The position numbers and the translations under genes were made by a program. This document shows, piece after piece, positions 8,257 to 15,164 of a stretch of DNA of 21,632 nt. The notes under the pieces are model-generated. The model was not told the DNA's origin. It did not search any database and was given only the letters and a program-made list of their open reading frames with translations. This DNA is from Veillonella sp. (GTDB lineage: Bacteria; Bacillota; Negativicutes; Veillonellales; Veillonellaceae). The stretch spans positions 1 through 21,632 of the forward strand of contig NZ_DXLG01000016.1 of the NCBI RefSeq assembly GCF_019414865.1. Direction: 5' to 3'. The stretch's first letter is position 1; each line of letters begins with the position of its first letter.

Positions 8257-8301
8257 AAATAGCGTTAACAAAAGAGGGTAGCCCCCATGTTAACGCTATT
8301 T
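8257..8301 (-). terminator. Terminator of the DUF805 fusion gene
   Basis: AAATAGCGTTAAC (8257-8269) and GTTAACGCTATTT (8289-8301) form a perfect 13-bp stem. GGG/CCC can pair inside the loop, and TTTTT follows on the minus strand. It lies 14 bases after the stop codon of the gene at 8316. Confidence 0.85.
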
Positions 8302-8315
8302 AGATATATCATATT

Positions 8316-9395
8316 CTATTTGTCATCATCGGGCATAGTTTTGTAAAATCCTTCGATACGCCACACGCCATTCTCTTCAATGACAGAAATATAGCGCTTC
8401 ATCGGCGTTGATTCTACAACACCAGCGCCAACCTTTGTGGTTTGTAGGTTTGCATCAAAGACAATGCGTTTCAAATCCCCTGTGCGACTCACCCGTGAAA
8501 CACCTAGGGATACTACATCCACCTTTGGCGCCTGTTTCATGGACTCTAGCCATTTTTGCTTCTCCACTGGATTTGTACTAGCTTGGCTCATGATATAGGT
8601 GAAAGCCTTATCATAATCCTTGTTATTTACGGCATCAAAATAATTTTGCACAGAAGCTCGCGCTGCTTCCGCACTGCCTTCACCAACGATAGAGTTTGTA
8701 AGCCATCCGTCAGGGAATACTTCATTAGCTGGGCCCATCGCACGTAAAGATGCGCCAAACACACAGATTACTATAACAAGTAATCCCACTAGAACACGTG
8801 TAGTTAAAGCACTACTCGTAGGAGATACTTTCATAATAGACGCCAATCGCTTGTCTATAACAAGATGCTGCAACGCACTACCGTATTGATTATCTTGAGG
8901 CTGACCTTTTAAGCATAATAAGCCTAATACGATCAGTGGCCCTACAAAGGGAATTAGAAATAACAGCAATGTAGCACTACTTTTACCCGTATCATGAAGA
9001 CGTCGTACAGATAACGCAGCTAAAGGCATCAAGGATACTAAGCTGAGTATGGCAACGATAAGACCTGCTAATCCGATTAGATATGGACCCGTATGGAATA
9101 TGGCTGTTAAGCCATAAAATACTGCTAGCAAGCCGACAATAGCAATATGCCACAACAATAGAAACTGGAAAAACTCTCTACGAGAGGCACGTCCATCCGT
9201 ATCCATGAACTTTTTCCCCATTACATAGAGGAATGTATCCTTATAGCTTAGCTGATAATGAGACAACGGATAGATGACATCACCTTCTGGTGCAATGCGC
9301 TCCACCTCTGTGGCCACCGTATACTGTCCACAAGTAGGACAAAACATAGCCGCCTCATCACAATAATGACGGCAAGCATCACAATAACGTTTCAT
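8316..9395 (-). CDS. Zinc-ribbon / DUF805 membrane / NTF2-like fusion protein
   Basis: A 359-residue membrane protein of unknown function with three visible parts. Residues 5-22 form a zinc-ribbon (C5xxC8 and C19xxC22, plus C12). Residues about 50-175 fit DUF805, with its opening GRASRREFFQF (68-78), membrane helices at about 80-100, 103-130 and 141-162, and the conserved VRRLHDTGKS segment (130-139). After a further membrane helix (about 199-216), residues about 240-355 look like an NTF2-like or DUF4878-type domain (AARASVQNYFDAVNNKDYDKAF ... ENGVWRIEGFY) that would be outside the cytoplasm. The ATG has GGAGAG six bases upstream. It lies 103 bases after the UDG-like gene and probably shares its transcript; a terminator follows. 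Domain assignments are by motif only. Confidence 0.75.
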   Translation of the reverse strand: MKRYCDACRHYCDEAAMFCPTCGQYTVATEVERIAPEGDVIYPLSHYQLSYKDTFLYVMGKKFMDTDGRASRREFFQFLLLWHIAIVGLLAVFYGLTAIFHTGPYLIGLAGLIVAILSLVSLMPLAALSVRRLHDTGKSSATLLLFLIPFVGPLIVLGLLCLKGQPQDNQYGSALQHLVIDKRLASIMKVSPTSSALTTRVLVGLLVIVICVFGASLRAMGPANEVFPDGWLTNSIVGEGSAEAARASVQNYFDAVNNKDYDKAFTYIMSQASTNPVEKQKWLESMKQAPKVDVVSLGVSRVSRTGDLKRIVFDANLQTTKVGAGVVESTPMKRYISVIEENGVWRIEGFYKTMPDDDK

Positions 9396-9401
9396 AAACT
9401 T

Positions 9402-9461
9402 CTCTCCAAAACTCTCTAAACATGCTCTTAAAAGCTCTCTCCAAAATGTTCTCTTAAAAGC
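9402..9461. repeat. Short imperfect tandem repeat before the DUF805 fusion gene
   Basis: Two copies (9402-9435 and 9436-9461) share CTCTCCAAAA at the start and CTCTTAAAAGCT at the end; the first has about eight extra bases. The minus-strand copies carry GGAGAG, so the unit nearest the gene supplies its ribosome site and the other is a duplicate. Confidence 0.6.
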
Positions 9462-9498
9462 TCAAACTCTTGAATACTTAAGAACTTATCAAACTATA

Positions 9499-10290
9499 TT
9501 ATCTTAAATAAGTATCTACAGCCTCAGCGAACCCTTGCCGGTATAAATTAGCTCCACCGTTTGCAGGGTGGCGCAAGCCAATAGCAGACAGTCCAAATTT
9601 GCCCATTGTATCAGCAGACTTTTGCCCTACTGCGAGCATAAGAGGTTCTATACCGCCTAGCTCTAGATGTAAATCTAACAAGCGTTTTGTGTACTCCCAC
9701 CCCAATTGTTGTTCTCTATCCGTAGGTGTGCGGTTCGTCAACGGATTTCCATCCTTATGTGGGTGAAACGGGAATATATTCCACAACAACGTGTCATACG
9801 GATCAATGCCTTTTTCTACGATAGCACTCCACACCACCGTATCAGTAGGTTCATTAAAGCCATCCTTCTGCTGTGTCCCTTTCAATAAAGAACTAGTAGG
9901 AGAACTAGTGCGTTCCAATCGAATAGTCGTGACATCCTTCGCACGAATGGTTTTGTGCTTATCTAATAGCATTCTCTCACAAGTAATAGCAATACCTGTG
10001 AAGCGTCCCCCTTGATACCCTACAGCCTCAGCCACTACAAAGACCTTAGCTCGACCTAAGCGTGGCAATAAATAGGCTACTAAATTATCTCGACGCACTT
10101 GGGCCGCATCAAAACCCTCTGCAACGATTTCTAAATAGGGATTTACCTCGCCCCAAGGATTATGAACAAGACTACCTTGATACTGAGCAAGCCAATCTAC
10201 AAAACCGCGCACCTTCTCTACACGCTCTGTATCAAAGGACGCTATATATTCATCAAAAGACATGCTCTTCTCTAACTCAAATAAAGACAT
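9499..10290 (-). CDS. Uracil-DNA glycosylase superfamily protein, non-canonical branch
   Basis: A 263-residue protein with the order of motifs seen in the UDG superfamily: VVAEAVGYQGGRFTGIAIT (85-103) where families 1-5 have their water-activating motif, LLWNIFPFHPH (168-178), VGQKSA (221-226), and RHPANGG (240-246) in the place of the HPS-type DNA-intercalating motif. The first motif lacks the usual GQDPYH, GxNPG or GEAPG(E/D) forms, so the activity (uracil removal or another base) is not settled by sequence. It is cytoplasmic, with no signal peptide. The ATG at 10290 has GGAGG four bases upstream, which favours it over the in-frame ATG at 10263. A likely promoter is at 10336-10364. DNA repair is the best general guess. 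Confidence 0.8.
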   Translation of the reverse strand: MSLFELEKSMSFDEYIASFDTERVEKVRGFVDWLAQYQGSLVHNPWGEVNPYLEIVAEGFDAAQVRRDNLVAYLLPRLGRAKVFVVAEAVGYQGGRFTGIAITCERMLLDKHKTIRAKDVTTIRLERTSSPTSSLLKGTQQKDGFNEPTDTVVWSAIVEKGIDPYDTLLWNIFPFHPHKDGNPLTNRTPTDREQQLGWEYTKRLLDLHLELGGIEPLMLAVGQKSADTMGKFGLSAIGLRHPANGGANLYRQGFAEAVDTYLR

Positions 10291-10335
10291 ACAGCCTCCA
10301 ATTTAAATTTCATATGTTATTACCGATATATATCT

Positions 10336-10364
10336 ACTATACATGATAATTACACGAATTGCAT
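10336..10364 (-). promoter_or_regulatory. Candidate promoter of the UDG-like gene
   Basis: On the minus strand ATGCAA (10359-10364) and TATAGT (10336-10341) are 17 bases apart. The -10 is good (5 of 6) and the -35 poor (3 of 6). Confidence 0.35.
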
Positions 10365-10385
10365 AAGAAACATAAAATAAGCAAT

Positions 10386-10431
10386 AAAAAACTCCCTCAA
10401 GTATTTCGCGGTTCTTGAGGGAGTTTTTTTT
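10386..10431 (-). terminator. Second, outer terminator after the ABC operon (bidirectional form)
   Basis: AAAAAACTCCCTCAAG (10386-10401) pairs perfectly with the CTTGAGGGAG plus T-run at 10414-10430. The loop is 12 bases. T-runs flank it on both strands, so it could stop transcription from either side. Confidence 0.85.
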
Positions 10432-10464
10432 GTGCTAACAGTGAATTCTTATAATCCTTCAGCT
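10386..10464 (-). ncRNA. Possible small RNA between the two terminators
   Basis: The promoter-like pair at 10471-10498 would start a transcript near 10464 that ends at the terminator 10386-10401, giving about 75-80 bases with no open frame worth noting. This is inferred from signals only. Confidence 0.3.
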
Positions 10465-10470
10465 ACTTAT

Positions 10471-10498
10471 AGTATACATTATTTTAGAATTTTGTCCA
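10471..10498 (-). promoter_or_regulatory. Promoter-like sequence between tandem terminators
   Basis: On the minus strand TGGACA (10493-10498) and TATACT (10471-10476) are separated by 16 bases. Both boxes match consensus at 5 of 6. It faces the terminator at 10386-10431 and no gene lies between. Confidence 0.5.
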
Positions 10499-10506
10499 TT
10501 ATAATT

Positions 10507-10550
10507 AAAGAAACCACCTAGGTATGTCGTAGTCCCTAGGTGGTTTCTTT
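10507..10550 (-). terminator. First terminator after the ABC transporter operon
   Basis: AAAGAAACCACCTAGG (10507-10522) and CCTAGGTGGTTTCTTT (10535-10550) form a perfect 16-bp stem with a 12-base loop, about 58 bases past the ATPase stop codon. Confidence 0.85.
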
Positions 10551-10607
10551 TGTGCACTCAGTGGAGCACTTACAATCTTTAGCTTTTTATAGTATACACC
10601 ATAACAA

Positions 10608-11381
10608 TTAAATATAGAACTCGATTTTGTCTTCTTTTGCCAATTGGAATTGTTCGAAAATGTGGTTCCGTATATTAACAAAGTTCGGTGATGTACGGTC
10701 GGTTCTGTCGATGATGTTTACAGGGATAATAGTTTGTACTCGACCTGGGTTTGCTGCTAGTACTACAACGCGGTCCGCTAGAACTACGGCTTCTTCAATG
10801 TCGTGGGTAACGAATACAACCGTCTTGCCTTCTTCACGGCAGATACGAGAGATTTCGTCTTGCAAGTTGATACGTGTTAGTGCATCAAGTGCGCCTAATG
10901 GTTCGTCCATGAAGATAATATCTGGATCAACAGCTAGTGCACGAGCGATGGATACACGTTGTTGCATGCCCCCAGATAGTTCTGCAGGATAGCGATTACG
11001 GGCATGGTCGAGACCTACCATCTTAACGTATTTATCGATAATAGCAGGACGTTCCTCTTTAGGTACCTTTTTACTTTCAAGGCCAAGCTCAATATTGCTT
11101 TCTACTGTACGCCATGGCAACAAGCCATAGTTTTGGAATACTGTTACATATCTGAGCTGAGGGGCTTTCACCTCTTCGCCGTCGATAGTAATAGAACCAG
11201 ATGTAACGAGCTCAAAGCCTGCCATAGCATTTAATAGCGTACTTTTACCAGAACCAGAAGGACCTAAGAGGCAAATAAACTCGCCTTTTTCAATGTCTAA
11301 ATTAATATCTTCAAGAATGGTGAGTGGTTCCCCATCTTTCATAAATTTCTTGTGTGCATTGCGCACCGAAATGTAACCCAT
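10608..11381 (-). CDS. ABC transporter ATP-binding protein, NitT/TauT type
   Basis: A 257-residue cytoplasmic ATPase that would power import through the neighbouring permease. Complete nucleotide-binding domain: Walker A GPSGSGKST (40-48), Q-loop Q83, ABC signature LSGGMQQR (135-142), Walker B IIFMDEP (155-161) with DALD after it, and the H-loop His193 (THD). The LLPWRTVESNIELGL segment (87-101) and the LAANPGRV stretch (208-215) are typical of the SsuB/TauB/NrtD group. GGAGGTGG precedes the ATG, overlapping the permease stop, 11 bases away. It is the last gene of the operon; two tandem terminators follow. The substrate cannot be read from this subunit. Confidence 0.93.
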   Translation of the reverse strand: MGYISVRNAHKKFMKDGEPLTILEDINLDIEKGEFICLLGPSGSGKSTLLNAMAGFELVTSGSITIDGEEVKAPQLRYVTVFQNYGLLPWRTVESNIELGLESKKVPKEERPAIIDKYVKMVGLDHARNRYPAELSGGMQQRVSIARALAVDPDIIFMDEPLGALDALTRINLQDEISRICREEGKTVVFVTHDIEEAVVLADRVVVLAANPGRVQTIIPVNIIDRTDRTSPNFVNIRNHIFEQFQLAKEDKIEFYI

Positions 11382-11392
11382 GAGGCCACCTC

Positions 11393-12145
11393 CTATTTCT
11401 CAATACCCCAACGTTTGTAAATCCATTTTTCGATGAGGGATACGCCCCAATCGAGTAAAAGCCCAACGAAACCGATGGTCAAGATGGCTACCATCAAGAG
11501 ATCGTTACGCAAGTTATTTCTCATATCGATAATGAGGAAGCCAAGGCCTGTTTGGGAGCCTACCATTTCCCCTGTTACAAGGAAAATCCACGCCGTACCA
11601 AGGGCGATGTGAAGACCGGATGCAATACCAGGGAATACGGCAGGTAATACGATTTTAAATAACAGTTCTGGCTGTTTAATACCAAAGTTGCGCGCTACCT
11701 TGATGTACACAGGGTCAATATTTTGAATAGCAGACACGGTGGACAATAGCACCGGGAAGAATGCTGCGATAAAGATGATAACGATAGCTGGTGCTTGGCC
11801 GATACCGAAGAAGAGAACGATAAACGGCAACCACGCCACAGGAGAAATTGGTCGAATGACTTGAACGATTGGATTGATGTAGTTCCAAATCCCCTTGTAC
11901 CAGCCCAAGATAAGGCCGAAAAATACGCCAGCTACAACAGAAATAAGATAGCCGATAAAGAAACGCACTAAACTATCTGCAATATCTTTAAAAAGAACAC
12001 CGTCGCCTATAAGTTCTCCAAATCCGAGTAATACCTTATATGGCGTTGGAAATAGCGCTTCATTAAAACCGCCGAGGCAAACGATTAACTCCCAAATTAG
12101 CCAAGCTGCGATAAATGAACCTGGCACATATGTATATTTCTTCAT
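11393..12145 (-). CDS. ABC transporter permease, NitT/TauT type
   Basis: A 250-residue inner-membrane permease with about six membrane helices. It carries the family-typical RPISPVAWLPFIVLFFGIG segment (about 98-116), and the EAA loop that docks on the ATPase (KVARNFGIKQPELLFKIVLP, about 149-168), followed by GIASGLHIALGTAW. Length matches SsuC/TauC/NrtB relatives. It lies 10 bases after the binding protein and 11 before the ATPase, so the three are one transcript. Close to aliphatic sulfonate, taurine, nitrate and thiamine-precursor importers, but the substrate is not set by the permease. Confidence 0.92.
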   Translation of the reverse strand: MKKYTYVPGSFIAAWLIWELIVCLGGFNEALFPTPYKVLLGFGELIGDGVLFKDIADSLVRFFIGYLISVVAGVFFGLILGWYKGIWNYINPIVQVIRPISPVAWLPFIVLFFGIGQAPAIVIIFIAAFFPVLLSTVSAIQNIDPVYIKVARNFGIKQPELLFKIVLPAVFPGIASGLHIALGTAWIFLVTGEMVGSQTGLGFLIIDMRNNLRNDLLMVAILTIGFVGLLLDWGVSLIEKWIYKRWGIEK

Positions 12146-12155
12146 GGTCCCCCTC

Positions 12156-13109
12156 CTATGGTAACAATGATTGATCTACAAACTCTGAATAGGCCGGCAC
12201 TTTTTTGATTAAATCAATATGTGTCATGTGATGCACAAGCGCATTATAACGGTCCTCTGTAAGGGCTAAGTCTTTAAACCCAATCACCTTGAGGGAACGT
12301 TCAATAACTGGGTCATTAAACTTCATGTACTTTAAGGAAATCTCCTCTTGTGCCTTTGGATGCTCATCTAGGTATTCACCTGCATCGAGATAGGCTTTTG
12401 TGAAAGCTTTTGCCAAGTCATGATGTTCATCGACGAATTGACCATTAAACACAAGAGCACAGCAAATATTATCATGCCAGAGATGGTCAGGATCTTCGAA
12501 GACCTTCCCAGTTCCCATTTCAATGGCTAGAGAACCAAATGGTTCGGCAACACTATACCCAGCAATTTGTCCTACCGATAGAGCAGAAGGCATTTCTGGA
12601 GGGCTCATTTCTACGATTTGTACATCTTTTTCAGAAAGACCCGCTTCTTCAAGCATGCAATCCACGAGAACTTTTTGAGTAGATTGTTTATGAGGGATAG
12701 CAAAGGATTTGCCTTTTAAGTCTCGGACGGAGTTAATATCCTTATTGACGATGATAATATTACCCTCTGTATGACCAAGAGCAGCAGCACGAACATCAAT
12801 GCCTTGTTCACGAGCCTTTACACCAAGTTCAACAAGAACAGCTGCGGCATCTACCTTACCAGTATTTAACGCATCCATAAGCTCTGGCCAAGATCCATAT
12901 TTAACAAGCTCTACATGTACAGGACCATCTGCCGTTTCCAACTCTTTTGTAGCGAATACTGGCAATGCATGAGTAATTGGTAAATAGGCTACGCGTACAG
13001 TCTTTAATTCTTGTGCCGTCTTTGGTTTATGGTGTTCATAATAACCATAGGCTATGCAGCCAATAACCAAGAGAACCACTCCGATGATTAGATACCAAGT
13101 CTTCTTCAT
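12156..13109 (-). CDS. ABC transporter substrate-binding lipoprotein, NMT1/SsuA-like
   Basis: A 317-residue periplasmic-binding protein that would capture the substrate for the permease. The N-terminus is a signal segment (KK, then a hydrophobic run) with a lipobox-like VIGC ending at Cys18, so it is probably a lipoprotein. The mature part shows the family features: VRVAYLPITHALPVFATKELE (about 38-58), GSWPELMDALNTGKVDAAAV (about 72-91), then IPHKQSTQKVLVDCMLEEAGL and VAEPFGSLA. I start at the ATG at 13109 because GAGGGG lies about six bases upstream; the reading frame is open to 13217 but that part has no ribosome site and would cover the leader hairpin. First gene of the operon with a strong promoter. 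Ligand unknown. Confidence 0.9.
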   Translation of the reverse strand: MKKTWYLIIGVVLLVIGCIAYGYYEHHKPKTAQELKTVRVAYLPITHALPVFATKELETADGPVHVELVKYGSWPELMDALNTGKVDAAAVLVELGVKAREQGIDVRAAALGHTEGNIIIVNKDINSVRDLKGKSFAIPHKQSTQKVLVDCMLEEAGLSEKDVQIVEMSPPEMPSALSVGQIAGYSVAEPFGSLAIEMGTGKVFEDPDHLWHDNICCALVFNGQFVDEHHDLAKAFTKAYLDAGEYLDEHPKAQEEISLKYMKFNDPVIERSLKVIGFKDLALTEDRYNALVHHMTHIDLIKKVPAYSEFVDQSLLP

Positions 13110-13147
13110 AACTTCCCCTCTTTCTACCTCATAACAAAGGGCGTTTT

Positions 13148-13203
13148 TGACACATGTCATTTTTCGCACATTTCTAAAACCTAGATGAAATATGGTTTTA
13201 GAA
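13148..13203 (-). promoter_or_regulatory. Leader hairpin and palindrome of the ABC operon
   Basis: TTCTAAAACC (13172-13181) and GGTTTTAGAA (13194-13203) form a perfect 10-bp stem with a 12-base loop. TGACA-CA-TGTCA (13148-13159) lies between it and the start codon. Neither resembles a riboswitch class I can recognise; a protein-binding site or mRNA-stabilising element is possible. Confidence 0.5.
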
Positions 13204-13233
13204 CACCTCGTTTTCAAACTTTATTTATACCCT

Positions 13234-13262
13234 ACTATAACAATATGTATTAATTCTGTCAA
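13234..13262 (-). promoter_or_regulatory. Strong sigma-70 promoter of the ABC importer operon
   Basis: On the minus strand a perfect TTGACA (13257-13262) and TATAGT (13234-13239) are separated by 17 bases. Transcription would begin near 13227, giving a leader of about 115 bases. Confidence 0.8.
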
Positions 13263-13398
13263 TAAAACACAGTAATATTGTAGGTATTATTATTTAGGCG
13301 CGAAAAGTATCAATATAGGCACTCCACTACACATATAATAATAAGCATAGTAGCTACTAGCTAGTGGCAAAACAAACAAAAGATACTCACGAAATACA
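13263..13398. other. Intergenic stretch with a 19-base dispersed motif
   Basis: AT-rich and without a coding frame. ATCAATATAGGCAC(T)CCAC at 13309-13327 matches 688-706 at 18 of 19 bases. I see nothing else here between the ABC promoter and the glycosyltransferase terminator. Confidence 0.5.
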
Positions 13399-13431
13399 AA
13401 ACAGGTAGTATCCATCAGATACTACCTGTTT
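13399..13431 (-). terminator. Terminator of the DedA-glycosyltransferase operon
   Basis: AAACAGGTAGTATC (13399-13412) and GATACTACCTGTTT (13418-13431) form a perfect 14-bp stem with a 5-base loop. It is about 90 bases past the stop codon at 13522. The minus-strand T-run is short (TTTT, then GTATTTC). Confidence 0.8.
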
Positions 13432-13521
13432 CTATATGCGTCTATTCACACATTGAATTAAGTTATTTCATATATATTTAGTTATACTCTATATATTTAC
13501 TGATATCGCATATGTATATAT

Positions 13522-15153
13522 TTACTTGAAAAAAGTCTTTTTATTTAATACATATACCTCGGATGTACCTGCTTCGCTAGATTCAGATACATTTGGATAA
13601 ATAGAAGATTGACGGAAGTGCTTAATCTCTCCTTTTGGAACGATTAACATCACAGGTTTACCAGATGCGATAATCTTGTTAAACTCCTCTTCGTTAACTT
13701 GTTCCATAAGATATTTCTTGGACCATTCAGCACTGCGCTTTTTCAACTTATCCCGATCATCCCAGCGACTTTCATCACCGTTAATCTTAATAATCTTATG
13801 ACCTGTATAGTATACAGCAGCTGTACTATACCCGTTGTAGTAATAGATATCACCATCATAAGAGTCTACAACAGGCACTACATCAATATTACTACGCTGT
13901 TTTACAAATGGTTCTAAACCTTCCACAACAACGATGGAGGAAATAACCATAGTACCTAGGACAATAATACTAACAAGGCGATACCCTTTTTTCGTATACC
14001 ATGCGTGGAATAAAAGGAGTACGGCTACAGCCACCACAACATAGAGCAAGAAATAGAAGCCCCACGGTGCGAAGAATGAGCCCGCAACGTAAGCGATCCA
14101 TAAGAGTAATGTAGGCCCCATAATAACCCATTTTATAGCTCTAGATTTACCTTTACGTATGATCTTCATAACGCCCATAGCACCAATAGCACTAAATGGA
14201 ACTAAGCTGACGAATGTATATAAAGGATATTTTGTAGCCATTAAGGTATAGAATAAAAGAATGCCTACGCCCCAAGTCATATTATAGATAAAACCGGTAT
14301 GTCGTTGTTTAAAGCCATCGATAATACCATAAATAACGGCACCGGTCCACGGCAGAGAAGCACCTAGGAAGATGGCGATATAATACCACCACACATTATC
14401 TTCAGGGTGTTCAGATTGTGTGGCCCGTGTTACATTGTGTAGCCCTAAGAAGCCATTGATGAAGTCTTGACCGTGAACGCTGTACATATACACATACCAC
14501 GGCAAGCAGACTACACAAAAGGCAAGGATGCCTCGCCAGTCAAAGATAGCTTTCACCATCGACCAAGAGCGATTGATACCGGCAAAGACGAGCAAAATCA
14601 TGCCCGGCAAAACAAGTGCAACGGGCCCCTTTGTGAGCACCCCAAGGGCCGCAAAGATATAGGCCACAATCATAGCATGTGGTTTCTGTTCCACCATCCC
14701 CTTATAGGAATAGATCATAACCATGATCGTCGTATACAACAGTACCATGTCCGTAATAACGCCATGAGCTACGGTCCAGAACATGAGAGAGGTGCCGAGT
14801 ACAGAGGCCCCTATTAAGCCAAGGGCCCACTTACCGCTCATAGTACGCATCGATTGATACATTGTTGCCACTGACAAGGCACCAAAGATAGCACTTGGTA
14901 AACGAACTACCCAATCAGCGATACCAAAGATTTTAAATCCAAGAGCGATGAGCCAATAAATCATAATTGGTTTATCGTACCAATAGGTACCATAAATTTG
15001 CGGCGACAACCAATCCCCAGAGAGAACCATTTCTTTAGCAGTTAACGCATAGTTGGATTCAACAGGATCGGTAACAGGCAACATATTATTGCCAAACAAA
15101 TAAAAAACGAGCCATACAATGAATACGACTGGTGTTAATCGTGAAAGTTTCAT
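13522..15153 (-). CDS. GT39/ArnT-like polytopic glycosyltransferase
   Basis: A 543-residue membrane glycosyltransferase of the GT-C fold (PMT_2/GT39, ArnT relatives). These enzymes move a sugar from a polyprenyl-phosphate donor to lipid A, protein or another envelope acceptor on the outer face of the inner membrane. The first helix is followed by the catalytic loop TDPVESNYALTAKEMVLSGDW (28-48), with D29 and E32 in the place of the acidic catalytic residues, and WYDKP (58-62). About twelve hydrophobic segments follow, then a soluble C-terminal domain (about 420-543). The C-terminal domain is shorter than in E. coli ArnT. AAGGAGG precedes the ATG and overlaps the DedA stop codon, so the two genes are coupled. 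Acceptor and sugar are unknown; lipid A modification is a reasonable inference in a diderm. Confidence 0.85.
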   Translation of the reverse strand: MKLSRLTPVVFIVWLVFYLFGNNMLPVTDPVESNYALTAKEMVLSGDWLSPQIYGTYWYDKPIMIYWLIALGFKIFGIADWVVRLPSAIFGALSVATMYQSMRTMSGKWALGLIGASVLGTSLMFWTVAHGVITDMVLLYTTIMVMIYSYKGMVEQKPHAMIVAYIFAALGVLTKGPVALVLPGMILLVFAGINRSWSMVKAIFDWRGILAFCVVCLPWYVYMYSVHGQDFINGFLGLHNVTRATQSEHPEDNVWWYYIAIFLGASLPWTGAVIYGIIDGFKQRHTGFIYNMTWGVGILLFYTLMATKYPLYTFVSLVPFSAIGAMGVMKIIRKGKSRAIKWVIMGPTLLLWIAYVAGSFFAPWGFYFLLYVVVAVAVLLLFHAWYTKKGYRLVSIIVLGTMVISSIVVVEGLEPFVKQRSNIDVVPVVDSYDGDIYYYNGYSTAAVYYTGHKIIKINGDESRWDDRDKLKKRSAEWSKKYLMEQVNEEEFNKIIASGKPVMLIVPKGEIKHFRQSSIYPNVSESSEAGTSEVYVLNKKTFFK

Positions 15154-15164
15154 AAAGGGCCTCC

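Larger units (their letters stand above)
10381..10620. repeat. Two tandem, diverged 120-base modules each with a terminator
   Basis: Bases 10431-10480 and 10551-10600 align without gaps at an offset of exactly 120 and match at about 32 of 50 positions, including AGCT..(T)TATAGTATACA. Each is joined on its left to a 16-bp terminator stem (10386-10430 and 10507-10550), whose sequences differ completely while the geometry is kept. The right-hand module runs into the end of the ABC ATPase gene, and a trace of that gene end (GACAAAAT, TTCTA) also appears in the left module. The simplest reading is an old tandem duplication of a gene end plus terminator. Confidence 0.65.

Noticed and set aside
10062..10346. 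Plus-strand open frame of 94 codons overlapping the UDG-like gene and its promoter region
   Set aside because: Most of it is antisense to the UDG-like gene, and the non-overlapping end is AT-rich intergenic sequence without a coding signature.
13110..13217. N-terminal extension of the binding protein to 13217
   Set aside because: No ribosome site; it would put a hydrophilic tail before a clear signal/lipobox segment and cover the leader hairpin.
13110..13230. TPP, SAM or other known riboswitch ahead of the ABC operon
   Set aside because: I looked for conserved core bases such as CTGAGA and the SAM-I K-turn and did not find them; only simple hairpins are visible.
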